A stretch of 12,255 nucleotides of DNA from Gracilaria caudata (Eukaryota > Rhodophyta > Florideophyceae > Gracilariales > Gracilariaceae): contig JASCIV010000789.1 of NCBI GenBank assembly GCA_030374735.1, positions 1 to 12,255 of the forward strand, read 5' to 3'. The notes beneath the pieces were generated by a model that was not told the DNA's origin, made no database searches, and worked only from the letters and a program-made list of their open reading frames with translations. Positions 1 through 7,435 of this stretch are shown here, piece after piece. The position numbers were made by a program, and so were the translations under genes. Position 1 is the first letter of the stretch. Every line of letters begins with the position of its first letter.

Positions 1-84
1 GCGCATGTGAGCCCTCCGAGAATAGACGCTTTGGTATCCCTTCACGGTCCATCGTGACCGACTTTGTAGGGAGGTTAAAGTCTT

Positions 85-636
85 TTGGACGGCACGCGCA
101 TCGTGTCGGGGTCGGACGACGGCACGGTGCGCGTGTGGGACGCTCAAAATTGCAGCGCCGTGGGGCAGCCGCTCGAAGGTGGCATTGGCTGGGTGAGATG
201 CGTGGCAGTGAGCGCGGACGGCACGCGCATCGTGTCAGGGTCGGACGACTGCACGGTGCGTGTGTGGGACGCTCAAAGTGGCAAGGCCTTGGGGCTGCCG
301 GTACCGTGCCGCGCAATCTCAGTGGGAGTGAGCGACGATGGCAACCGCATCGCGTGCGACGATAATGAAGAACTGGAGCTGTGGGAGTGGGACGGCGGGG
401 CGGAAGCGTGGAGGTGCGTGCACCGCGTTGACCGTTTTCTGAGCGATCCCGCTTATTCTGCGCTCACGTGGTCACCCACAAGCACAAACTGGCCTCCCAA
501 ATCAGCTGGCGTGAGCGACCGCGCCGAGGACGGCTCCCGCGTGGTGCTCGGCACCTGCGAGAACGCCGTGCAAAACTTGAGCGGTGGCGATTTGTTTTTC
601 GATGGGCGTTTCAGATCGTGCCGCATCATACGCTGA
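85..636 (+). CDS. WD40-repeat protein fragment, 5' end missing
   Basis: The frame carries two WD40 blades of the HET-E/NACHT-associated type, each with DGTRIVSGSDD followed by TVRVWDAQ, at about residues 2-21 and 45-64. A degenerate third blade follows (SDDGNRIACDDNEELELWEW), then a tail without recognisable repeats that ends at TGA 634-636. WD40 blades form beta-propellers that act as protein-binding scaffolds; a full propeller needs about seven, so this is only the end of one. The frame is closed by TAA at 76-78, and its first codon here is TTG, not ATG. Either it is the last exon of a spliced gene (an AG lies at 79-80) or, more likely, a relic cut off from its 5' part. The two good blades are nearly identical in DNA, so their duplication is recent. 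Sure of WD40, unsure that it is expressed. Confidence 0.55.
   Translation: MDGTRIVSGSDDGTVRVWDAQNCSAVGQPLEGGIGWVRCVAVSADGTRIVSGSDDCTVRVWDAQSGKALGLPVPCRAISVGVSDDGNRIACDDNEELELWEWDGGAEAWRCVHRVDRFLSDPAYSALTWSPTSTNWPPKSAGVSDRAEDGSRVVLGTCENAVQNLSGGDLFFDGRFRSCRIIR
88..278 (+). repeat. In-phase 129-bp WD40 repeat, two near-identical copies
   Basis: The roughly 62-bp block starting at 88 recurs at 217 with only about four mismatches. The offset is 129 bp, or 43 codons, so the reading frame is kept. Synonymous positions are conserved as well as the protein, which indicates recent duplication or gene conversion between blades rather than selection on protein alone. Confidence 0.85.
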
Positions 637-698
637 CGGCGCCATTTCAGTGGGCCTCATTTTGATGTCTCGACAGGACATAGTAAATATCCAGTATC

Positions 699-1287
699 AT
701 GGTCTATGAGACTGTCAAACTAACCCTGTGGAAGTTCAAATTTGTTGACCACGGCTGCCAGAAAAGGTGGCAAACGTTAACGGTGTGTACTACAAAGCTC
801 ACACAAATGGGAAAATGGCTCCCTATGAGTTTACAACTGATGCAGTGGTCGACATTTCCTCTTACGAGAAATTCGTGGAGGCTTTTCATGCTGCTCTTGT
901 TCGTTAAGTAGTGGACATATTTGCGCTGATCGTCAATCGCCTGGCCGACGTTCCGCAGCTTTACGAGTTTGAAGTAAACGCTACCACAATACCGCTCAAC
1001 AGTACTTGTGAGTGACCGAAACTCGTTCAGAAACGCTGTGTCCAATCAGATCACAGATTGGGGAGCATGAAGTCTTCAAGCCGAAAGTTATGACAGTATC
1101 ATCAGAGTGACCTGTGTGAGAACAAGAAGTGGCAAACACTACGACACCGGCGTAAACTGCGTAAGGACAAGAAGGAAGAAGAACGCTTGGAAGAAGATCA
1201 ACTGCTTGTGGGTGGTGCCTCTGGTTACGAAATTGTTCTTGCATATTTGGAGACAATTCATGAATCTTGAGCAAGGCACTCACTCTT
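699..1287 (+). pseudogene. Decayed coding relic, family not recognised
   Basis: No intact ORF spans this stretch, but protein-like reading passes from frame to frame. An ATG at 699 starts a block beginning MVYETVKLTLWKFKFVD. A second frame is open from 749 (PEKVANVNGVYYKAHTNGK and onward) and crosses one TAA at 905-907 to end at TGA 1013-1015. A third block covers about 1012-1110 and includes GEHEVFKPKVMTVSSE. From about 1094 the second frame resumes (RKLRKDKKEEERLEEDQLL) up to TGA 1268-1270. The composition looks coding, being rich in Tyr, Phe, Glu and Val with few rare residues. The simplest reading is one gene broken by about three indels and one nonsense codon. It could once have been the N-terminal part of the kinase downstream. 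I do not recognise the family, and an intron reading is also possible (GTGAGT at 1008-1013). Confidence 0.35.
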
Positions 1288-1355
1288 GAGGTGCCAAGCG
1301 CTTCGTTGCAGCTGCAGTGACACGCATACGTCGGAAAAGGGTCATCGCGATTGTC

Positions 1356-2354
1356 ATGAAGACGGTCGAGTCGGATGCCGACCTTCCGAAATGTCTCAAC
1401 ACAGAAACGAAGCAAAAACGTCAAGCAAAAAGAATCGCAGAGATTTGCGCTAACGGAAACGACCGTGTGGTTCAGGTTACCAGGGTCCTGATCCAGGGGT
1501 TCTTCAGCAGAACGTTAATTGTGACGATGGCATCTGGTCGAAAACGCGTTATCCAGTTTTGCGTAGAGCCGATCAACTTGGAAGATTTTCATAACGCTCG
1601 GCGCCTGCTGGGAGACGTCGTGCCGGATATTGAATTCATCACCGATGCTGCTATGAACAAAGTTGAAATTCATCCTTACGCTATGTCGTTAGTTCCTGGG
1701 ATGACTTGGATAGAGGCGCCGAATGCGGAGCGCGATCATGTCAAGATCCTCTATTCACTTGGGAAGGTTCTTTCCGGTGGCTTAGTTGCCACTGACAGCA
1801 CGACAGTTGTCGAGCAGGTGATCGTACCGAAACTGAAAGCGCTTCAAGAGTCGACAGACGTTCGCATTGAACCGTTCAAGACACACATCACAGCTCTGAT
1901 TAAGTCTGCGGGAACGCTAATAAGTCTTCCTCTGTTTATTTCGCACCCCGATCTCAACCAGGTGAACATTCTTGTCGGAGAAAGTGGAGAAGTATCTGAT
2001 ATTGTGGATTGGGAGGGCTCTTCACAACTACCGTTCGGTATGGGCTTCTGCAGGATCCATGAACTAGCTGGGATGTACATCAATGGCAATTTTCACATGC
2101 CTCAAGATTTTGCCGCTGCCGAAACGAGTTGCTGGGAAGCCGTCTTCAACGGGGTGCCCGATCACATCCAGGAGTCTTTGCGTTGCAACATGGGAGCAGT
2201 ACAGACGAGCGTCAAGATTGGAACTGTACTGGAAAACCTCGATAGCGAGCATGGCTTCAACAAGGCGGCAATCAAAGCCCTTCCTTTGTTTCTGACCTAC
2301 CGTCTTCCAGCCTTGCGAGGAAAACATGAACCGCCGTACCTCGAAAGTTTATGA
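1356..2354 (+). CDS. APH/choline-kinase-fold phosphotransferase, fungal-like
   Basis: A 332-residue protein of the aminoglycoside phosphotransferase (APH) superfamily, the kinase-fold enzymes that phosphorylate small molecules. The catalytic loop is HPDLNQVN at 197-204, with Asp199 as probable base and Asn204 as metal ligand. The second metal Asp is D218 in DIVDWEGSSQLPFGM. The N-lobe has RVIQFCVEPINLEDF (64-78) and VVPDIEF, then the IPGKTW-like VPGMTW (113-118). From memory, this set of motifs is typical of a family abundant in fungi with unknown substrates. The frame is open from 1290 with a GTG at 1317; I chose the first ATG, at 1356, because eukaryotes need it. It ends soon after the FLTYRLPAL element, so the C-terminus may be slightly short. 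Its neighbours on both sides look broken, yet its key residues are intact. Horizontal gain is plausible but unproven. Drug resistance should not be assumed. Confidence 0.72.
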   Translation: MKTVESDADLPKCLNTETKQKRQAKRIAEICANGNDRVVQVTRVLIQGFFSRTLIVTMASGRKRVIQFCVEPINLEDFHNARRLLGDVVPDIEFITDAAMNKVEIHPYAMSLVPGMTWIEAPNAERDHVKILYSLGKVLSGGLVATDSTTVVEQVIVPKLKALQESTDVRIEPFKTHITALIKSAGTLISLPLFISHPDLNQVNILVGESGEVSDIVDWEGSSQLPFGMGFCRIHELAGMYINGNFHMPQDFAAAETSCWEAVFNGVPDHIQESLRCNMGAVQTSVKIGTVLENLDSEHGFNKAAIKALPLFLTYRLPALRGKHEPPYLESL

Positions 2355-2586
2355 TGGTACTCCGTTCATTCGGTTCTGTTTATTTTCAACCCCTTTGCTC
2401 GTGGTGGCTATGTGGACTACGGTTCTCAGCCTTGGCGAAATGCGTTCATTTCTGGTCGAAGCGGATATGGTCGGTTTGACTCTTGTCGCCACGGCCTTCG
2501 GGTATACAGATTCTATCAAAGCTGTATCGAGCGTCCGTGCGCGTATAAAAGAAATGGGCACTAAGCTCCGCGAACATATGATATGA
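2326..2586 (+). CDS. Small unassigned ORF after the kinase
   Basis: An 86-codon ORF from an ATG at 2326 that overlaps the last 29 bases of the kinase in another frame. It has one hydrophobic stretch, about residues 13-35 (FIRFCLFSTPLLVVAMWTTV and following), which could be a membrane segment, and a basic, helix-prone tail. No family is recognised. It may be a chance ORF, or the frameshifted remainder of a longer gene that once continued the kinase. There is no promoter or start-context support. Confidence 0.15.
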   Translation: MNRRTSKVYDGTPFIRFCLFSTPLLVVAMWTTVLSLGEMRSFLVEADMVGLTLVATAFGYTDSIKAVSSVRARIKEMGTKLREHMI

Positions 2587-2680
2587 TCAATAAGAACATT
2601 TCGCAAGGTGATGACATTGAAACGGACAACATGTCGGTTACCCGCACGACGAGATCGCCGCCTTTTCATTCGAATGTAAT

Positions 2681-2908
2681 ATGGGTGATTTCGGAGACTT
2701 TGGAGATGAAGATGTTGAGGACTGGGATGCACAGTTAGAGAGGGAGCTTAACATCACGATTCAAGGATGCAACGATGAAACCGCCAACGGTGATGCACCC
2801 TTTGTTTCGGACAATGATCCTTCACCGTTGACGAGAGAGGTGTTTGAGGTTCCTCTTCCAGCCCACCTTTCTATTGAGAACCTGAGCTTTCAACAGAACG
2901 CCGATTAG
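2681..2908 (+). CDS. Small acidic ORF, function unknown
   Basis: A 75-codon ORF from an ATG at 2681, strongly acidic at its start (MGDFGDFGDEDVEDWDAQLE), then Asn/Asp-rich, ending SFQQNAD. No known domain is seen. The frame is open upstream to about 2620, so the ATG need not be the original start. Directly after it a second frame (2886-3197) becomes protein-like, so the two may be halves of one gene split by a frameshift or an intron. It could be real, but evidence is limited to composition. Confidence 0.22.
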   Translation: MGDFGDFGDEDVEDWDAQLERELNITIQGCNDETANGDAPFVSDNDPSPLTREVFEVPLPAHLSIENLSFQQNAD

Positions 2909-3197
2909 ACAGCAAGCGATACTGTGCGACGTTCTTCACAGCCTCAAATCTCGAGATGGGCCACCAGTCCTCAACACGGGAATCTTGTCGGTGCGGAAGT
3001 GTGCAATTACTTGGGAAGAGTGGCTGGTTGCCGCAGCGGCAGCAGCAGCAGGAAGAATCGGCATCGCGAGTTTAAACTGCAAGTCAGTTTGGCACAACGA
3101 GTCCTTCAGGGGTTTTCCAAACATGTTTTACATGATATGTGTTGTTCGCTTTAGCTCTCGTTACCACCACAAGAGAGTTTTGGATCAAAATACCTAA
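2886..3197 (+). pseudogene. Open frame with poly-Ala tract, probable gene relic
   Basis: A frame open for about 103 codons after TGA 2883-2885, with no early ATG. It reads RQQAILCDVLHSLKSRDG, then ITWEEWLV, a run of seven Ala (codons 3030-3050), then GRIGIASLNC. Its stop TAA (3195-3197) overlaps the GlnRS stop on the other strand. It looks more coding than the alternative frames but cannot start by itself. It is best taken as the downstream part of a broken or spliced gene that includes the acidic ORF at 2681-2908. Confidence 0.2.
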
Positions 3198-5545
3198 CGC
3201 GAGTCCCGCAGTGAAACCGTCATGTTGAACACCATCTTATCGGGTGAGCTATCCGAGTCCACGGTGAAGTATCCTGTTCTTTCAAACTGGAACGTTTCAC
3301 CGGCTTTTGAGTCCTTAGCACCCGCTTCTATCAAACAGTCCTTCAAAACAATCTCCCCGTCCGCATTCAAGTCATTCAGCCAATCGTCCTTTAGAACTGA
3401 AGGGTCTGGGCTCTTGAAGAGCGTACTATACAGACGAGCCTCGAAGGGCATTGCATTCTCCCCGACCCAGTGTAGAACGCCTTTTGGCTTTGACGACTTG
3501 TTATAGTCCATTTCCGCGACCAGTTCAACAACTTCTTCTTTTTCTCTTATAACATCCACAATCTTGATTGGGTATGCGTAGCGCAACATTGCGCTCTTTC
3601 CAGGAGCTAAACCGTAGTATCCTTTTTCATCAACTAATCTGAAGTCGGTCCGTTCGATGTAGACTGTCTTCGTCAACAACACTTCACGCTTACCCATTTC
3701 CGCTTTCTTTGGGTGATTGGACACACTTAAATGTTCATTTTCCTTGAAGTTGCTGATAGTTATTTTCAAGGGCCTTAACACAGCCAAGACTCTCTTGGAA
3801 TTAGAATCATGTTCCGTTCGCACCCAGTGTTCTAAAACGTGCATCCCAATCACGTTGTTGGCTCTAGAGACGCCAATGGCATTACAAAAGCGGTTGAGTG
3901 AGTTCGGAGAATAACCACGGCGCCTCATTCCCACCAAAGTCGGCATTCGTGGATCATCCCATCCGCGAACATACCCTTGCTCTACAAGCTGCTTCAGCTT
4001 TCGCTTAGACATCACCGTATATTCCAGGTTAAGTCTCGAAGACTCCCAGACGAATGGCCGATAAAGGTCAAGCGCTTCCAAAAGCCAGTAGTAAGAGTCG
4101 CGTCGAATCTCGAATTCCAGGGTGCAGAGTGAATGTGTAATCCATTCCAATGAGTCAACGATGCAATGCGTGTAATCATAAGATGGATACACACACCACC
4201 TGTCTCCCACATGGGGATGGGGGGCGTGAATAACGCGGTACGCGACGGGATCGCGCATGACTAGGTTTGCGTGATTCATATCAATCTTCATGCGCAAAGT
4301 GGCTTCCCCTTCTCCATACTTTCCTTTCCGCATATCGTCGAAAAGACGAAGATTTTCGTCAACCGTTCTATCTCGCCATGGCGATGCAGTACCTTCTTTT
4401 CGACCCTTTGAGATTTCGTCACCTGTCTGATGACATACATAGGCCTTCCCTCTTTTGATGAGTTCAACCGCAAGGTTGTATAATTCTTCAAAATAGTCTG
4501 AGCTGTACGTGATGCGAACTGGTTCGTGTCCCATCCACTTAACCATCTCTATGATTGCTTCAATGTATTCGGTCTTCTCCACCGTTGGATTCGTGTCATC
4601 GAAGCGAAGAACGCATTCTCCAGCCATTTTCTTGGCGTACCCAAAATCGATGAACATAGCTTTCGCATGACCGACATGCAAGTATCCGTTTGGCTCTGGA
4701 GGAAACCTTGTCACCACTTTGCCTCCAGTTGCTTTTCGGTGCTTTTCGAGCAGTTCAGGCGTGTTCTCGGCGCTAGAGAGCCCTCGTGCTTCGAATCTAT
4801 TCGGTACACCCTCAAAAGGATCTGCTATCTCTTCCGTCCCTTGCTCCACCTTCTTCGCCACAGGTGCCTTCTTTGTTTTCTGTTTCTTAACCTTTGGTGG
4901 TTTGGCAAGATCAGCTTCAGTTTTGGGGCCAAGTAACTCTTCTATGCGAGAACGAATAAGGTTATTGATGACCTTACCATCGGCAAACCGAAGCTTTTCC
5001 ATCACCTTTCTCTGCATAAAGCCCGAGTTGAAGCGGTATCGCTTTTCCAAGAGCTCGGGTGTATTCAATTCGATTGCTTCATTAACAGCAGCCTCAATGT
5101 CCTGCTCAGATACCACAATCCCAACGCCAGCAGCGTCCTCAAACTCCTTTTCGTCTATGGGGACATCGTCTAACTTCACTTTGGCATCGGGAACCGAACC
5201 ACCCGCGGCCTTGTACACACCATTCAACCACGCAGCGGCGGCTTCCACATGAGGAGAATCATCCACCTTTCCATCTCCTATAGCGCCGTAAAGAAGATTG
5301 CGGCCGTTTTTCCCGACAATTGAGTTCAGTTTTGTTGTCGCCGTGTACAGCAATGCGGCTTTGAGTGCTCCATGCTCCGACTTGGGACTCAATGAGGCGC
5401 TTGCAAACGCATCGAGAAGGGTGTTGGTAGTCTTTTCGCTTTTTCCAACTGTGTGAGCCAGGCGCGTTTCCAAACCGTACTCTTCTAGAGTTGCAACTCG
5501 CGTCTGGGCTTCCGCAGACACTTCGTTCGCTGAATTAGAAGGCAT
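3194..5545 (-). CDS. Glutaminyl-tRNA synthetase, cytosolic (GlnRS)
   Basis: A 783-residue class I synthetase that joins glutamine to tRNA-Gln for cytosolic translation. Residues about 25-210 are the eukaryotic N-terminal tRNA-binding domain, with the usual ERYHF-like motif as EKRYRFNSG. A Lys-rich linker (about 213-232) follows, then the catalytic domain with PPEPNGYLHVGH (HIGH motif, 290-293) and VMSKRKL (KMSKS motif, 511-517). The two C-terminal beta-barrel anticodon-binding domains run from about 585 to the end, closing with FQFERTGYFTVD and the VFNMTVSLRDSR tail. Length fits yeast and human GlnRS (about 775-810), so it is complete. The frame opens 20 codons earlier at a TTG; I chose the first ATG, at 5545. 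A TATAAAAG box lies 120 bp upstream and a G-box about 200 bp upstream. It diverges from eIF3j. Plastids normally make Gln-tRNA by transamidation, so a cytosolic role is expected, and no transit peptide is evident. Confidence 0.97.
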   Translation of the reverse strand: MPSNSANEVSAEAQTRVATLEEYGLETRLAHTVGKSEKTTNTLLDAFASASLSPKSEHGALKAALLYTATTKLNSIVGKNGRNLLYGAIGDGKVDDSPHVEAAAAWLNGVYKAAGGSVPDAKVKLDDVPIDEKEFEDAAGVGIVVSEQDIEAAVNEAIELNTPELLEKRYRFNSGFMQRKVMEKLRFADGKVINNLIRSRIEELLGPKTEADLAKPPKVKKQKTKKAPVAKKVEQGTEEIADPFEGVPNRFEARGLSSAENTPELLEKHRKATGGKVVTRFPPEPNGYLHVGHAKAMFIDFGYAKKMAGECVLRFDDTNPTVEKTEYIEAIIEMVKWMGHEPVRITYSSDYFEELYNLAVELIKRGKAYVCHQTGDEISKGRKEGTASPWRDRTVDENLRLFDDMRKGKYGEGEATLRMKIDMNHANLVMRDPVAYRVIHAPHPHVGDRWCVYPSYDYTHCIVDSLEWITHSLCTLEFEIRRDSYYWLLEALDLYRPFVWESSRLNLEYTVMSKRKLKQLVEQGYVRGWDDPRMPTLVGMRRRGYSPNSLNRFCNAIGVSRANNVIGMHVLEHWVRTEHDSNSKRVLAVLRPLKITISNFKENEHLSVSNHPKKAEMGKREVLLTKTVYIERTDFRLVDEKGYYGLAPGKSAMLRYAYPIKIVDVIREKEEVVELVAEMDYNKSSKPKGVLHWVGENAMPFEARLYSTLFKSPDPSVLKDDWLNDLNADGEIVLKDCLIEAGAKDSKAGETFQFERTGYFTVDSDSSPDKMVFNMTVSLRDSR

Positions 5546-5664
5546 TAGGAAGCTAACGGTAACTCTGATGGCCTGTGTCTTTGCCGAATGTCGGGAACTG
5601 ATCAATGATCTGTAAGTAGTTGAGGTGCCTCAGTTCATCCCAGGTGCTCTTGCTTGGGCGATAG

Positions 5665-5672
5665 CTTTTATA
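5665..5672 (-). promoter_or_regulatory. TATA box for GlnRS
   Basis: TATAAAAG on the minus strand, 120 bp upstream of the chosen GlnRS ATG. With a usual spacing of about 30 bp, transcription would start near 5640 and leave a leader of about 95 bases. This also supports the ATG at 5545. Confidence 0.5.
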
Positions 5673-5744
5673 CAAGCGCAGATAACAAGCAAAACAGGGC
5701 TGTTTGCTTTGATAGCGGCCGTCATCAGTGAAGTGAAGGTTTGA

Positions 5745-5755
5745 CACACGTGTGG
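5745..5755. promoter_or_regulatory. Palindromic G-box (CACACGTGTGG)
   Basis: CACACGTGTG at 5745-5754 is a perfect 10-bp palindrome centred on CACGTG (5747-5752), the core bound by bHLH and bZIP factors in plants, fungi and animals. It lies about 75 bp upstream of the GlnRS TATA box. The same 11-mer occurs in the other divergent promoter (9283-9293). Confidence 0.5.
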
Positions 5756-6133
5756 ATCAAACGACCGTCGTCGACATCGTGACAATGCATCGCTGGGCAA
5801 GGAGCTGGCAACACGGAGAGCAGCACTCCCTCCTCCAAGGATACCAAAACAGGTTGATTCGCGGCTTTCGGCTACCTGGTGCCAAAAAAATTGTGTGGGT
5901 CACCTGAGAGGGGGCCCGGCTACAGTACGTAGAGCGCCTCGGTTTGGCCATTTCTGGAAATTGTGGCGTCAGCTCTTTGCGCTGCTTACTCCCAACGTCG
6001 ACGCGCTTTCGCAAGCAGCCGTGCAGCAACCAAGCCTCGACCGAACGCAGGTATTCACCTCCTCCGGCCTCTCTTTTGATCTCAGAACGACCGCTAATCA
6101 TTCTTCAAACGGTCTCAAGCATTCACGGCCATT

Positions 6134-6141
6134 TATATAAA
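6134..6141 (+). promoter_or_regulatory. Possible upstream TATA element
   Basis: TATATAAA, about 200 bp before the eIF3j ATG. It could serve an alternative start site or be chance; the box at 6250 is better placed. Confidence 0.25.
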
Positions 6142-6249
6142 AGCATTTTGAAAGGTGCCCGAACATCTGCTCCGCCGACACCAATAGCAGTCGAGAATTC
6201 AATCCTCCAACAAGCAAATCTTTCATCACACGAGGCAAAAGAATTTGCG

Positions 6250-6257
6250 TATAAAAG
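6250..6257 (+). promoter_or_regulatory. TATA box for eIF3j
   Basis: TATAAAAG, identical to the GlnRS box, 88 bp before the eIF3j ATG. It predicts a start near 6285 and a leader of about 60 bases. No ATG occurs between that point and 6345, so the chosen start would be the first one scanned. Confidence 0.5.
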
Positions 6258-6344
6258 CGAAGGAGGATCAGCATAGCTTTCCCGTTTGTGACCCTAGAAG
6301 GTTCTTGGCTGCTCTTGTAGAGACAAACCGCCACTTGTGAAACA

Positions 6345-7073
6345 ATGTCTGGATGGGATGATGATGAGTGGGATGCAGATCCAGCCCCCACGGCACCCAC
6401 AATACCTGCTCCATCTGCGTACAGTAATGAAGCAGTGCTGGGTAACTGGGATGATGAGGACCAATCCGAGGAAGAGGAACCGCAACTGAAGAAGCCGTCA
6501 GCCCCCATGAAACCCTCCAAGCTTCGCGCGAAGGCTCTCAAGGAGAAGGAAGAACAGGAACGACAGCGAGAGATAGAGAAAATCATGGCGCGTCAAAAAG
6601 AGATGGATGAAATGGATGCAGTACAACGAAAGATTCGTCAGCAACAGATCGTCGAAGAAGCGGACTTCGAAAACACAAAGGACCTCTTTATGGTTGGCAA
6701 CGCTTCAGAAGGAATGGAGCCACCTGCCGAACCCACATTAGACAATTTTAAACCAGAAACGGATGCAGACTACTCCAAATTCGCGAAGATGATTGGTGAG
6801 CGATGCGCAGAGCTCAACATCAACCCGAGAAGGACGGGACGCTACATGGACTTTGTCAAAGAGGTGCTCCGAGTAGTTGTTCGAGGACTCGGACCAGACG
6901 ACACAAAAGATCTTTCAACGTTTGTTGGAGTCTTAAGTAACGAAAAGAGAGAGGAGTTCAAAAAGTCTAAAGGATTCAAGAAGAAGACAAACAAGAAGTC
7001 GAACGTGAGAGTAGACAAGATGACTGACATGCGTAATGACGTTTACGATGACTTTGCCGACGACTTTATGTAA
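6345..7073 (+). CDS. Eukaryotic translation initiation factor 3 subunit j (eIF3j/Hcr1)
   Basis: A 242-residue protein, the loosely bound eIF3 subunit that works at the 40S decoding centre in initiation and in ribosome recycling. The order of parts matches the family: an acidic Trp-containing N-terminus (SGWDDDEWDAD, with a second NWDDEDQSEEEE at 34-45), a long charged coiled-coil segment (about 55-105, EKEEQERQREIEKIMARQ), the core with LDNFKPETDADYSKFAKMI (132-150), a Lys-rich stretch (206-219), and the acidic aromatic C-terminus YDDFADDFM. Human and yeast proteins are about 258-265 residues, so this is compact but whole. The ATG has A at -3 and is the first after the TATA box. It diverges from GlnRS, another translation gene, and converges on the CFIm68-like gene. 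Single exon. Confidence 0.93.
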   Translation: MSGWDDDEWDADPAPTAPTIPAPSAYSNEAVLGNWDDEDQSEEEEPQLKKPSAPMKPSKLRAKALKEKEEQERQREIEKIMARQKEMDEMDAVQRKIRQQQIVEEADFENTKDLFMVGNASEGMEPPAEPTLDNFKPETDADYSKFAKMIGERCAELNINPRRTGRYMDFVKEVLRVVVRGLGPDDTKDLSTFVGVLSNEKREEFKKSKGFKKKTNKKSNVRVDKMTDMRNDVYDDFADDFM

Positions 7074-7435
7074 AACACCCATGAAGACGTCGCAGTCGTG
7101 TCAAACGTTGCGGAAGAGAACTCGAGCTTTATGTCTGAAAGCTGCTAAATGCGTTAGATGCGGTAGGTATCAACAGAACAATTGCTACATTTGGGAAGAC
7201 ACACGCTTACCCTTTCCGCTGATGTGCGTCACATGACGGATGCTTCGTTGTTAAGAGATTTACTGCTGCAGTAGTCGTGATGAAGGAAAAGTGGTAAGCA
7301 AACCAGTTAGTGTAGTACAGAGGTAGATGCGAGAGTAAATTAGGACTGCGCAAGGGCCCGTTGCTTCCACCCCGTTAGCTGCGTACTTCATCATATGGGA
7401 ACTGCCAACAGAAACTGCTCCCCGCCATCTACCTT
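7074..7435. other. Convergent 3' region, nothing recognised
   Basis: About 360 bp between the eIF3j stop and the CFIm68-like stop. No AATAAA or strong hairpin was seen on either strand. A short frame from ATG 7081 to 7236 has a CxxC pair (CVRCGRYQQNNC) but no other support, and is probably chance sequence within the 3' UTR. Confidence 0.5.

Larger units (their letters stand above)
5546..6344. other. Divergent promoter region between GlnRS and eIF3j
   Basis: About 800 bp separate the two start codons. I find the GlnRS TATA box (5665-5672), a palindromic G-box (5745-5755) and two TATA elements facing eIF3j. A 114-codon minus ORF with a true ATG (6101 down to 5757) and an overlapping plus frame (5944-6276, TTG first codon) show no family resemblance and are probably chance. 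No tRNA is recognised. Confidence 0.6.

Noticed and set aside
54..365. A plus-strand frame running through the WD40 repeats in another phase
   Set aside because: It is Arg/His/Gly-rich and repeats only because the DNA repeats. Only its upstream part, before base 84, may be meaningful, and that is noted as a finding.
704..1424. Minus-strand frames of 113 and 142 codons opposite the relic
   Set aside because: Both open at TTG, are Cys/His/Ser-rich and show no family; the plus-strand frames look more protein-like.
5757..6101. A 114-codon minus ORF with ATG between GlnRS and eIF3j
   Set aside because: It has no recognisable domain, mixed Cys/Trp/Arg composition, and lies across the promoter region. 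It cannot be excluded without transcript data.
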